From RYN-133 sp963785425 (GTDB lineage Bacteria; Actinomycetota; Actinomycetes; Mycobacteriales; Jatrophihabitantaceae), in contig CAWAVG010000007.1 of assembly GCA_963785425.1 (NCBI GenBank), positions 1-64,000 on the forward strand: a stretch of 64,000 nucleotides of DNA. The letters are read 5' to 3'. A program made the position numbers and the translations under genes. Shown here one piece after another: positions 49,230 to 57,905 of the stretch (position 1 is the first letter of the stretch; every line of letters starts with the position of its first letter). The notes beneath the pieces are model-generated. The model made no database searches. It was not told the origin of the DNA and was given only the letters and a program-made list of their open reading frames with translations.

Positions 49230-50830
49230 GTGTCCCGCCGTACGCCTGGTCGCCCACGGGCTGGCCGTCGGAGCGCCCGTCCGATGACCCGTCCCGGCCC
49301 GAGATCTGGTGCTACACCGACCGGTTGTCGTACCGGCCGGGTGACGTCGTGCGGCTGCACACCTCGGGAACAGCGACGATCTACAGCCTCGAGATCAGGA
49401 GCGAGGGCCTGACACCGCAGACGGTGTACCGCGACGACGACCTTGCCGGTGCGCTGCATCCCACGCCCGACGACGCCTACGCCCGGGGCTGCGGATGGCC
49501 GGTCGCGCTCGAGGTACCGGTCGCGGACGACTGGCCGAGCGGCTTCTACGTCGTGACCGTGCGCACCCACGACGCGGAACGCGACGTCGAATGGGTGCGC
49601 GAACACGGGTTCACGGTGCGTGCCGGCGCCGCGCGCGCAGACATCGCGCTCGTGCTAGCGACCAGCACGATGCTCGCGTACAACGACTGGGGCGGCGCGA
49701 ACCACTACCGCGGGATCGGTGACGATCCGCGCAACGACATCGGCTCGCCGCTCTCGTCGATCCACCGACCGGTGGGGCGGGGGATGATCAGCAAGCCGCC
49801 CGGTGCTCCGCGAGAGGCCAACCCGGCCACACTGCCGATGTTCGGTTCGCCGAGGTATCCCGCGTACGAGTGGGCGCGGTTGCACGGTTACAGCCGGCAC
49901 CACGCCGACGCCTACTGGGCCACCTACGAGCGGCCGTTCGCACGGTGGCTCGAGCAGCACGGATACGAGTTCGACTACCTGACCCAGCACGACCTGCACT
50001 TCGATCCCGACTGCCTGGACGGATACAAGTGCGCCATCGTCGTCGGACACGACGAGTACTGGTCATGGCAGATGCGCGACACCGTCGACAACTTCGTCGA
50101 CGCCGGCGGTGGCTTCGCGCGCTTCGGCGGCAACTTCGGCTGGCAGGTACGCCTCGACGACGACGGATCGACGCAGTACTGCTATCGCCTGCCCTCGCTG
50201 GACCCCATCACCGAGACCGAGCCGCACCTGGCAACCACGTTCTGGGAGGCACTGTCGCTCGGCAGGCCAGGGGCGGCAACGTTCGGACTGAACGCGCTCG
50301 GGGGGGTGTACGCCAGGTACGGCGTCGCCGTTCCCCGCTCCTCGGGTGGATTCACCGTCTACCGGCCCGAGCACTGGGCGTTCGCCGACACCGACCTGTA
50401 CTACGGGGACGTGCTGGGCGCTGCCCCGATCTGCGTCGCGGCGTTCGAGATGGACGCGGTGGAATACACGTTCCGGCGCGGGCTGCCCTACCCGACGTTC
50501 GAGGACGGAGCTCCCGACACGCTGGAGATCCTCGCAATGGCTCCGGCGGTGCGCGGCGAGGAGGACCGGTTCAACGGCGCGCACCCGATCGGGGGTCCCG
50601 TCCGGGAATCGCAGGCGACACTGGACGCGCTCGGCGACGACCTGCCCGCTTACATCGCCGAGGGCGGGAACCGCGGCGCCGGCATGATCGCCACGTTCAC
50701 CCGCGGCTCGGGCGAGGTGTTCAACGCGGCAACGACCGAGTGGCCGCACGCGCTCGCGCAGGGTGACCCCTACGTCGAGCAGATCACCCACAACGTGCTC
50801 AGGCGGTTCACCGGCAACCGGGCCGGCTGA
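49226..50830 (+). CDS. Second dimethylformamidase large-subunit-like protein
   Basis: A 534-residue protein without a signal peptide. It has the N-terminal CBM/Ig-like region (EIWCYTDRLSYRPGDVVRLH) and the amidotransferase-like domain: LVLATSTMLAYNDWGGANHY, FDYLTQHDLHFDPDCLDGYK, IVVGHDEYWSWQMRDTVDNF near residue 277 and ARFGGNFGWQVRL. HDEY and GGN-F match HPEY and GGNGF of the larger paralogue at 45615. It is about 180 residues shorter, mainly lacking the lectin-like insert, and has no small-subunit gene next to it. It may act on a product of the first enzyme or on another amide. The long upstream frame overlapping the ureohydrolase is not real. Confidence 0.85.
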   Translation: MSVPPYAWSPTGWPSERPSDDPSRPEIWCYTDRLSYRPGDVVRLHTSGTATIYSLEIRSEGLTPQTVYRDDDLAGALHPTPDDAYARGCGWPVALEVPVADDWPSGFYVVTVRTHDAERDVEWVREHGFTVRAGAARADIALVLATSTMLAYNDWGGANHYRGIGDDPRNDIGSPLSSIHRPVGRGMISKPPGAPREANPATLPMFGSPRYPAYEWARLHGYSRHHADAYWATYERPFARWLEQHGYEFDYLTQHDLHFDPDCLDGYKCAIVVGHDEYWSWQMRDTVDNFVDAGGGFARFGGNFGWQVRLDDDGSTQYCYRLPSLDPITETEPHLATTFWEALSLGRPGAATFGLNALGGVYARYGVAVPRSSGGFTVYRPEHWAFADTDLYYGDVLGAAPICVAAFEMDAVEYTFRRGLPYPTFEDGAPDTLEILAMAPAVRGEEDRFNGAHPIGGPVRESQATLDALGDDLPAYIAEGGNRGAGMIATFTRGSGEVFNAATTEWPHALAQGDPYVEQITHNVLRRFTGNRAG

Positions 50831-50872
50831 TCCGCCCTTCTGCACCGACGCCGAACACGACACACTCAGCAC

Positions 50873-52345
50873 ATGACGTCCGCACCGCCCGAAAGCCGCA
50901 AGCCCGGCCTCGAAGTCCGTTCCATCGACTACGTGCCGCTCGACGAGCGCCACGGCAAGCTATGGCACCTCGGGCCGCTGTGGTTCATGTCGAACGCGCA
51001 GATCGCGACGCTTGCCGTGGGCATCGTCAGCATCACCGAGGGGGGCACCTTCTGGTGGTCGATCATCGCCGTCGTCGCGGGCATCCTGCTCGGGACGCTG
51101 TTCATGGCGTTCCACTCCGCCCAGGGCCCCCAGCTCGGCTTGCCGCAGATGATCCAGTCGCGCCCGCAGTTCGGCTACATCGGCGCGCTGCTCGTGTGGC
51201 TGTTCGCCTACCTGCAGTACGCCGGGTTCAACGTGTTCAACAGCGTCCTCGCCGGCCAGTCGATCAACGTCACGATCGGCGGTGCGACGAACCTCTGGGT
51301 CGTCATCCTCACACTCGTCGCCTTCGTGGTGGCGATCGCCGGGTACGACCTGATCCACGCGGCGGAACGCTGGCTCACGGGCGCGATGCTCTTGGTCTTC
51401 GGCATCCTGTCGGTGTCGCTGTTCTTCCTCCACTACCCGCCGGGGACGTTCGACCTCGGCAGCTTCGACGCGACGCCCTTCTTCCTGCAGTTCGGCATCG
51501 TCGCGGGTTACCAGATCAGCTGGGCGATCTACGTGTCCGACTACTCGCGCTACCTGCCGCCGGACGTCACGGTGCGCAAGACGTTCTACTGGACCTACTG
51601 GGGCTCGGCACTCGGCGGCGCGTGGATGATGGTCATCGGCACGACACTCGCAGCGTGGGTGGGAAAGTCCTTCTCCGGTTCGGCCATCCCCGAGCTGAAA
51701 GCCGCGGGGGACAAGGTCTTCAGCGGCTTCGGCACGATCGTGCTCATCCTGGCTGCATTAGGGCTGGTCTCGGTCATGGCCCTGAACATGTACGGGGGAT
51801 CGCTCACCTTCATCAGCGCCATCGACTCGTTCAAGCGCATCAGACCGACCCTCACAGTGCGCCTGGTGACCGTGGCGATCACCGCAGCGTTGTCGATCAT
51901 CGGAGCGCTGGCCGCCAGCGACAACTTCTTGGGCAACTTCCAGAACTTCCTGTTGCTGATCCTCTACCTGTTCGTCCCGTGGACGGCCGTCAACCTCGTC
52001 GACTACTACCTGGTGCGGCGCGGCCACTACGCCATCGCGGAGATCTTCAAGCCGAACGGCATGTACGGACGATGGGGTGTGCGCGGCGTGCTGGCCTACC
52101 TGCTCGGCTTCGCCGCCATGGTGCCGTTCTTCAATGTCAGCAGCGTCGCCGGCGGCACCTTGTACGAGGGGCCGTTGGCGAAAGCGCTGAACGGCGTTGA
52201 CATCTCCTTCTTCGTCGGGTTGCCGGTGGCCGGCATCCTCTACTGGATCTTCAGCCGCAACATCGACGTCGAGGCAGAGACCCGGGTCGCCAACGAGGAG
52301 CAGGAAGAACTCGAACGCGCCGCCCACGCCCATCAGGAACCCTGA
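50873..52345 (+). CDS. NCS1-family nucleobase/hydantoin-type permease
   Basis: A 490-residue permease with about 12 transmembrane helices and the NCS1 pattern: LWHLGPLWFMSNAQIATLAV, GPQLGLPQMIQSRPQFGYIG, QISWAIYVSDYSRYLPPDVT, FVPWTAVNLVDYYLVRRGHY. Family members import cytosine, allantoin, hydantoins, uracil or thiamine precursors with Na+ or H+. Presence beside PucR, ureohydrolase and amidase genes suggests a nitrogen-rich small substrate. The stop overlaps the presumed start of the amidase. Confidence 0.92.
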   Translation: MTSAPPESRKPGLEVRSIDYVPLDERHGKLWHLGPLWFMSNAQIATLAVGIVSITEGGTFWWSIIAVVAGILLGTLFMAFHSAQGPQLGLPQMIQSRPQFGYIGALLVWLFAYLQYAGFNVFNSVLAGQSINVTIGGATNLWVVILTLVAFVVAIAGYDLIHAAERWLTGAMLLVFGILSVSLFFLHYPPGTFDLGSFDATPFFLQFGIVAGYQISWAIYVSDYSRYLPPDVTVRKTFYWTYWGSALGGAWMMVIGTTLAAWVGKSFSGSAIPELKAAGDKVFSGFGTIVLILAALGLVSVMALNMYGGSLTFISAIDSFKRIRPTLTVRLVTVAITAALSIIGALAASDNFLGNFQNFLLLILYLFVPWTAVNLVDYYLVRRGHYAIAEIFKPNGMYGRWGVRGVLAYLLGFAAMVPFFNVSSVAGGTLYEGPLAKALNGVDISFFVGLPVAGILYWIFSRNIDVEAETRVANEEQEELERAAHAHQEP

Positions 52346-53691
52346 CGGACGCCTGGGAGTGCGCCCGGCGGATCCGCACCGGCGCGACGACGGCGATCGA
52401 GGTGGTGCGCGAGGCGCTCGCGAAGGCGGAAGCCGACACGAACAACGCATTCACGCTGCTCGCCGCTGACGCTGCCCTCGTGCAGGCGGCGGAGGTGGAC
52501 GACGGCGTGCGGGCGGGACCGCTCGCCGGTGTGCCGATCTCGGTCAAGGACCATGTGTGGCTGGCCGGGCTGCCCGCGACGAACGGATCGCGCGCGCTCG
52601 CCGACTTCGTCCCGTCCGAATCGGCCGTCTGTGTCGACCGGCTCATCGACGCAGGCGCAATCGTCATCGGCAAGACCAACAACCCGGAGTTCTGCTACCG
52701 CGGCATAACCGAGAACGAGCTGTTCGGCGTCACCACCAATCCGCGCGACCCGACGCGCACCACCGGCGGCTCGAGCGGGGGAGCGGCAGCCTCGGTCGCG
52801 GCGGGCATCGTCCCGATCGCAGTGGGGACCGACGGTGGCGGGTCGATCCGCATCCCGTCCGCGTTCTGCGGTGTGTACGGCCACAAGCCGACCTTCGGGC
52901 TCGTCCCCAAGACGCCGGGTTTCCGCGGGTGGCCCACGCTGTCGGTCACCGGCCCGATCGCCGCGTCGGTGCGCGACCTCGCGCTGGCCCTCGACGTGAT
53001 GGCGGGCGCTCACCCGGCCGACTGGCTCAGCTTCCCGGGCGGCGACAGGTGCCGTGACGCCGTGACCGACCCGAGCTGGGACGGCCTGCGGATCGGCTAC
53101 TGCATCGACTTCGTTCCGGTCGACGCCGACGTGCGCGCAGCTTTCGTTGCCGCCCTGGGCGGCGTTGCCGCCGCCGGCGCGCAGCTCATGGACACGAGCG
53201 TGCCGCACGACGACTCGCTCGCGCTGTGGGACGCGATCGCGCTGCCAGAGGGCTACGCATCGGAGGGTCCGGTGATCGACGCCCACCGCGACCTCATCGG
53301 TGATGACGCCGCACAGATCACCCTTGCCGGCAAAGGCATTTCGGCGCGTGATTATCTCGACGCGCAGGAAGCGCGGGCCGATTACGCCCGGCGCTGGGCG
53401 GCGGTGTTCGACGACGTCGACGTCCTCCTGATGCCGGCGATGCCGACCACGGCATTCGAGCTGGGTGCGCTGCGGCCCGCCTCGATCGCCGGCGAACCCG
53501 TGCCCGACGGCTTCGACACCTGGTGCGCGCTCGTCGTACCTGCCAACCTGGCGGGCCTGCCCGCTGCCTGCGTGCCGATCGGCGTCGGCGACGACGGCCT
53601 GCCCGTCGCCGCCCAGGTCATGGGTGCTCGATGGACCGATGCGGCCGTCCTGCGCGCCGCTGTACTGCTCGACCGCGCACATTCTCAATAA
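52342..53691 (+). CDS. Amidase-signature family enzyme
   Basis: A 449-residue amidase. The Ser-cisSer-Lys triad is visible: Lys in GVPISVKDHVW near residue 68, and the serines in TTGGSSGGAAASVAAGI and GTDGGGSIRIPSAFCGVYG. The N-terminal helix TDAWECARRIRTGATTAIEV is typical of the family, yet the frame has no ATG, GTG or TTG before it. The only start that keeps the helix is CTG at 52342, overlapping the permease stop as CTGA. GTGs at 52399 and 52402 would remove it. The enzyme hydrolyses a carboxamide to acid and ammonia or amine. Confidence 0.88.
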   Translation: MTDAWECARRIRTGATTAIEVVREALAKAEADTNNAFTLLAADAALVQAAEVDDGVRAGPLAGVPISVKDHVWLAGLPATNGSRALADFVPSESAVCVDRLIDAGAIVIGKTNNPEFCYRGITENELFGVTTNPRDPTRTTGGSSGGAAASVAAGIVPIAVGTDGGGSIRIPSAFCGVYGHKPTFGLVPKTPGFRGWPTLSVTGPIAASVRDLALALDVMAGAHPADWLSFPGGDRCRDAVTDPSWDGLRIGYCIDFVPVDADVRAAFVAALGGVAAAGAQLMDTSVPHDDSLALWDAIALPEGYASEGPVIDAHRDLIGDDAAQITLAGKGISARDYLDAQEARADYARRWAAVFDDVDVLLMPAMPTTAFELGALRPASIAGEPVPDGFDTWCALVVPANLAGLPAACVPIGVGDDGLPVAAQVMGARWTDAAVLRAAVLLDRAHSQ

Positions 53692-54671
53692 TGACGGACA
53701 TGCCCGCATCGAACCGCGACGTGCTGAACACCGCTCCGAAGGCACCGATGCCGTCCACGCCCGAACCCATGCTGGCAACCCTGACCGAGGACCGGTTCTC
53801 GGACAAGAACTGGCTGTTCGAGAAGAAGTGGGACGGGGTGCGGTGCCTCGCGTTCCGCGACGCCAAGGGACGTGTGGGCCTTCGGTCACGCAACGATCTC
53901 GTGCTCGACGAGCGCTATCCCGAGGTCGCGGAGGCGGTCCGGTCGCAGCTGGCCTCCAGCGCGGTGCTCGACGGCGAGGTCGTGGCTTTCCGCGGCCGGC
54001 ACACCAGCTTCGAGGAGCTGCAGCAGCGCGACAACGACACGAAGGTCTTCTACTACGTGTTCGACATCCTCTACCTCGACGGCCACGACGTTCGTGAGCT
54101 GCCGCTGCGGGAACGCAAGCGGCTGCTGCGTGATCACGTGCACTTCGACGGTCCGTTGCGGTTCACCGCGCACCGCAACGAGACGGGCGAGGAGGAGTAC
54201 CGCAAGGCGTGCGAGCGCGGCGACGAGGGCGTGATCGCCAAGCGCGCCGACGCGCCCTACCGTCCCGGCCGGTCGAAGGACTGGCTGAAGTTCAAGTGCG
54301 TGCGCAACCAGGAACTGGTGATCGGCGGCTTCACCGATCCGAAGGGCAGCCGGGCCGCATTCGGGGCGCTGCTCGTCGGCTACTACGACGGCGACGAATT
54401 CGTATATGCCGGCAAGGTCGGAACCGGCTTCGACGACAAGATGCTGCGTGACCTGCACCAGCGCATGATCCGCATCGAACGCGGCACGTCCGCGTTCACC
54501 CGTGGGCGGCTGCGCGTGCCGCGTGACGGGTCGATGCACTTCGTCGAACCGGAGCTCGTCGCGCAGTTCGGCTTCACCGAATGGACCCGCGACGGCATGC
54601 TGCGCCATCCCCGCTACGAGGGGCTGCGCGACGACAAGGCCGCCCGCGACGTCGTGCGTGAGACGCGCTAG
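53691..54671 (+). CDS. ATP-dependent DNA ligase (LigC/LigD ligase-domain type)
   Basis: A 326-residue stand-alone ligase. The adenylation motif KKWDGVRCL has the nucleophile Lys near residue 46. Other motifs: RSRNDLVLDERYPEV, VLDGEVVAF, YVFDILYLDG, GEEEYRKACERGDEGVIAKR and WLKFKC. The C-terminal OB-fold begins near LVIGGFTDPKGSRAAFGALL. It has no primase or nuclease domain, so it resembles mycobacterial LigC or the ligase part of LigD and probably serves non-homologous end joining or repair. The start overlaps the amidase stop as TAATG; the 3' end overlaps the convergent UdgX gene by four bases. Confidence 0.92.
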   Translation: MTDMPASNRDVLNTAPKAPMPSTPEPMLATLTEDRFSDKNWLFEKKWDGVRCLAFRDAKGRVGLRSRNDLVLDERYPEVAEAVRSQLASSAVLDGEVVAFRGRHTSFEELQQRDNDTKVFYYVFDILYLDGHDVRELPLRERKRLLRDHVHFDGPLRFTAHRNETGEEEYRKACERGDEGVIAKRADAPYRPGRSKDWLKFKCVRNQELVIGGFTDPKGSRAAFGALLVGYYDGDEFVYAGKVGTGFDDKMLRDLHQRMIRIERGTSAFTRGRLRVPRDGSMHFVEPELVAQFGFTEWTRDGMLRHPRYEGLRDDKAARDVVRETR

Positions 54672-55282
54672 ATCGCGCCCGCCGCAACCTGGAGATCGGC
54701 CACCAACTCGGCGAACGCAGCCTCGCGGTCGTCGGCGCGAAGCACGGCCGACGGGTGTGCCGTCGCGACGAACGCGGTGCCCTCGTGGTCGAGCACTACT
54801 CCGCGCGACTGCGTGATGCGGAAATCCGCACCGCGCAACGCCTTCGCTGCCGTAGCGCCCAGCGCCACGATCAGGTCGGGATCCAGCGCGCGCAGCTCGG
54901 CGTCCAGCCACGGCCGGCAGATGCGCACCTGAGTCGTCGTCGGCGTCTTGTGCAGACGCTGCTTGCCGCCGCGGATCGACTCGAAGCGGAAGTGCTTCAC
55001 CGCGTTCGTGACATACGTGGTCTCGCGGTCGATGCCTGCTGCCACCAGCGCTTCGTCGAGCAGCCGCCCTGCCGGTCCGACGAACGGAAGACCCTGGCGG
55101 TCTTCCTGGTCGCCCGGCTGCTCGCCGACCAGCACCACCCGCGCGTGCGCGTCACCGCTGCCGAACACCGTCTGCGTAGCGGGGCCGTGCAGGTCGCATG
55201 CGGTACACGATCGAGCCGCCTCGCGCAGCGCATCGAGATCGGTGGTGTCGGGAACGACGGCAGGTTCGGGACGTGCAGCCAT
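54668..55282 (-). CDS. udgX: UdgX-type uracil-DNA glycosylase
   Basis: A 204-residue Fe-S uracil-DNA glycosylase. Family features: CTACDL with two cluster Cys, GEQPGDQEDRQGLPFVGPAG (catalytic region), VTNAVKHFRF where ordinary family 4 has VKC, and ICRPWL with another Cys. The loop GGKQRLHKTP corresponds to the KRRIH loop of UdgX, whose His forms a covalent bond with the DNA after uracil removal; the His is kept while R-I is R-L. It removes and then traps uracil sites. ATG 55282 gives the usual length; longer frames are non-coding. It converges on the ligase. Confidence 0.9.
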   Translation of the reverse strand: MAARPEPAVVPDTTDLDALREAARSCTACDLHGPATQTVFGSGDAHARVVLVGEQPGDQEDRQGLPFVGPAGRLLDEALVAAGIDRETTYVTNAVKHFRFESIRGGKQRLHKTPTTTQVRICRPWLDAELRALDPDLIVALGATAAKALRGADFRITQSRGVVLDHEGTAFVATAHPSAVLRADDREAAFAELVADLQVAAGAI

Positions 55283-55352
55283 GATTGCGACGGTAGTTCT
55301 GCGGTGCGACATCGCGGTAGCCCCATCGGCAGAGCCCGCTAACGTGCTGGTC

Positions 55353-55757
55353 GTGGCGAGTGTCGACGACGTGCACGAGCTCGCGCAGGCGATGCCGTTC
55401 GTCACCGTCTGGCGCGGGCCGAAGGGCAACGCCGTCTACCAGGTCGGCGGGAAGTCGTTCGTCTTCTTCCGCACGCCCCAGCGCGATGCGTCCGATCCCG
55501 AGTCGGGCGAGCGCTGGGACGACGTGATCATGCTGTGGGTCGGGTCGGAGGCGGACAAGCTCGCGCTGATCCAGGACGAGGCATCGCCGTTCTTCACCAC
55601 GCCACGCTTCGACGGCCATCCCTCGGTGCTCATCCGAGGGGCGCACCTCGACCGGATCAACCGTGACGAGCTGCGCGAACTCGTCCAGGACGCGTGGCTG
55701 TCGCGCGCATCGCGGCGCCGCGCCGACAACTGGCTGCGCGACAACCCGCCGACCTGA
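55353..55757 (+). CDS. MmcQ/YjbR-family protein
   Basis: A 134-residue protein of the MmcQ/YjbR fold: VDDVHELAQAMPFVTVWRGP, NAVYQVGGKSFVFFRTPQRD, VIMLWVGSEADKLALIQDEA, FDGHPSVLIRGAHLDRINRD, ELVQDAWLSRAS. GTG 55353 is chosen because family members begin with this helix; GTG 55344 is also possible. YjbR proteins have a DNA-binding-like fold of unknown function and often lie near repair genes, as here, divergent from udgX. Confidence 0.85.
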   Translation: MASVDDVHELAQAMPFVTVWRGPKGNAVYQVGGKSFVFFRTPQRDASDPESGERWDDVIMLWVGSEADKLALIQDEASPFFTTPRFDGHPSVLIRGAHLDRINRDELRELVQDAWLSRASRRRADNWLRDNPPT

Positions 55758-56717
55758 TCAGCGCCGGATCGGCACGCACGCCTCGACGGAGTCGACGAGC
55801 CCCTTCGCGTAGGTCTGCTTGTCGGCCTGGTCGAGCCCGGACATGCCGGCGCTGTTCCCGCCGGCCTCGTTGTAGATCCACGGGACGTGGGAGAGCAGCT
55901 GCACGATCCAGATGTCGCCGCTCTGCAGTCCGCGGCTGCCGAGGTCGTAGCCGGTGTTGCCCAGCAGCGTGATCGGCCGTCCCTGTGCCGCGGCGCGTTC
56001 GCGCTGGAAGATCTCGCCGTAGCGCTTGCTGATGGCGGCGACGTGGGCGTCGGTGAAATAGATCTTGCGGCCCTGCGGATTCTCGCGGTAGTCGCCGACC
56101 GCCTGGTAGTAGACGTTGCTGTTGCCCTGGCTGAAGCTTATGCCGCCGCTCGAACCGGCCTGGTCGTGGATGCTCAGCGCGATGTCGGCGTGCACGCGGT
56201 TCGCGAGATAGGCACGCACGCCGAGGTTGGTCGGCGTGGTGTCGGTCGGCTTGGTCAGATAAACGCGATACCCGGCGGCGACGAGCTGCGAGCGCACGAG
56301 CAATGCGATGTCGTACACGTCGCGCATCTCGGGCTCGTTCTCGTAATCCGCGGTGTCGAGTCCGGTCGCGGGATCGGTGCCGCTGACGCCAACGCTGTGT
56401 CCCGGGTCGATGACGACGACCGGTCGGTGATGCGGCCGAAGAACGGGTGGCGGTGTGGGCGGCGGTGTAGGCGGCGAGGTGACGACCGTCGTCGGGGGCT
56501 TCGGCGGCCGACGGTGCCTGGTGTGCGTGAGTCTGCCGGCGCTCGTACTCGTCGGCGTCGGTGTCGGCGTCGACGCGCCAGTGCTCGACGGCGTCGTCCG
56601 CGTGACGGACGGCCGGGGGGCAGCCACCGGGTGGCCGGGCGCGCTGCTCGTGCAACCTGCGGCAGCGAGCAGGATCGCAACGCCTGAGAGCACAGCAAGG
56701 CGTCGGTGGGCGATCAC
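55758..56717 (-). CDS. N-acetylmuramoyl-L-alanine amidase (Amidase_3)
   Basis: A 319-residue exported cell-wall hydrolase from GTG 56717. Signal/lipobox LSGVAILLAAAGC is followed by a long Pro/Thr/Ser-rich linker and the Amidase_3 domain: VVVIDPGHSVGVSG with the first zinc His, EPEMRDVYDIALLVRSQLVA with the Glu ligand, and ADIALSIHDQAGSSGG with the second His. It cleaves the bond between MurNAc and the stem peptide. The lipobox suggests membrane anchoring outside. Convergent with the MmcQ-like gene (adjacent stops). Confidence 0.88.
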   Translation of the reverse strand: MIAHRRLAVLSGVAILLAAAGCTSSAPGHPVAAPRPSVTRTTPSSTGASTPTPTPTSTSAGRLTHTRHRRPPKPPTTVVTSPPTPPPTPPPVLRPHHRPVVVIDPGHSVGVSGTDPATGLDTADYENEPEMRDVYDIALLVRSQLVAAGYRVYLTKPTDTTPTNLGVRAYLANRVHADIALSIHDQAGSSGGISFSQGNSNVYYQAVGDYRENPQGRKIYFTDAHVAAISKRYGEIFQRERAAAQGRPITLLGNTGYDLGSRGLQSGDIWIVQLLSHVPWIYNEAGGNSAGMSGLDQADKQTYAKGLVDSVEACVPIRR

Positions 56718-56837
56718 CCGCCCACGGTAGCGAGCGCGCACCCCTCGTCCTGTGAAAGCCCTGGTGCGACACGGTGGGGGAACGCCGCCAAGCCCGACCG
56801 GCACGGTATACAAAACGCAGGTCCGAGAGGAGACGCC

Positions 56838-57842
56838 ATGACCACGTTCCGGCGCGCGATGTGTGCCGCGCTGCTGACCGGTCTCGGCGCGCTCGCGGGC
56901 TGCACCGGAAGCAGCGGCGGATCACCGACCTCGTCCGCGCCACCGGCGCCGGACAAGTCGAAGCCGGCACCCGCGCGCGCGGTCAATCCGCTCACCGGCC
57001 TCAAGCCGTCCAAGAACCCGGTCATCGCGGTCAAGATCGAGGACACCGCGCTCGGACGGCCGCAGGTCGGCACCAACCGCGCCGACCTCGTCTACGTCGA
57101 GCAGGTCGAGGGCGGCCTCACCCGGCTGATGGCGATCTTCGACACGCATCTGCCGAACGTCGAACCGGTGCGCAGCGTGCGCCCGAGCGACCCCGAGCTG
57201 GCGTTGCAGCTCGGGCACATCATCTTCGTCGCGTCCGGCGGCTCGAAGGCCGGTTTCGCACCGCTCAAGGACTCGCCGCTCAAGAAGGTCATCGGCGACC
57301 GCGGTGGCCCGGAGTTCACCCGCGACCCGAACCGCAACGCCCCCGAGAACCTGGTGGTGAACCTGAAGAAGGTCGCCAAGATGGTGAAGGGACCGAAGGC
57401 GAAGAGCATCGGCCTGCAGTGGTCGAGCAAACCGCCCACCGGCAAGACCAAGCCGGGCAAGTTCGTGCAGACGGTCGTCGGTGCCACGCCGGTCGCCTTC
57501 CGGTGGAACGCGAAGACGCACCGCTACATGCGCATCATCGACGGCGAGATCCAGCACACCGCCGACGGCAGCGTGATCGACACCCCGAACGTCGTCGTCG
57601 AATTCTGCAAGGTGACCACCTACTCGAAGGATCGCGACGTGAACGGCAACCCGGCCAAGTTCACCAAGACGCTTGGGACGGGGCGTGCCGTGGTGTTCCG
57701 CGACGGCAAGCGCATCAACGGGATGTGGAGCCGCAAGTCGGTGAACGACGGGACGATCTTCAAGGCGAACGGGAAGGTCATCCCCCTGACGCCGGGTGGT
57801 GCCTGGTTCGTGCTCGCCGCCCTTGATGCACCGCTGAAGTAG
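56838..57842 (+). CDS. DUF3048-family lipoprotein (YerB-like)
   Basis: A 334-residue lipoprotein: MTTFRRAMCAALLTGLGALA, lipobox LAGC, Ser/Pro linker, then NPLTGLKPSKNPVIAVKIED, QVGTNRADLVYVEQVEGGLT, RLMAIFDTHLPNVEPVRSVR and, in the C-terminal part, GTGRAVVFRDGKRINGMWSR. This is the DUF3048 pattern of exported proteins with two domains. Function in cell-envelope assembly is suspected for YerB but not established. Start ATG 56838 follows GAGAGGAGACGCC. The gene is divergent from the cell-wall amidase. Confidence 0.88.
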   Translation: MTTFRRAMCAALLTGLGALAGCTGSSGGSPTSSAPPAPDKSKPAPARAVNPLTGLKPSKNPVIAVKIEDTALGRPQVGTNRADLVYVEQVEGGLTRLMAIFDTHLPNVEPVRSVRPSDPELALQLGHIIFVASGGSKAGFAPLKDSPLKKVIGDRGGPEFTRDPNRNAPENLVVNLKKVAKMVKGPKAKSIGLQWSSKPPTGKTKPGKFVQTVVGATPVAFRWNAKTHRYMRIIDGEIQHTADGSVIDTPNVVVEFCKVTTYSKDRDVNGNPAKFTKTLGTGRAVVFRDGKRINGMWSRKSVNDGTIFKANGKVIPLTPGGAWFVLAALDAPLK

Positions 57843-57905
57843 CCTCGCCGCACTTCCTAAGCACGCCGACGCCAGCCTATTGTCGAGGCGTCGGGAGGAC
57901 GAGCG

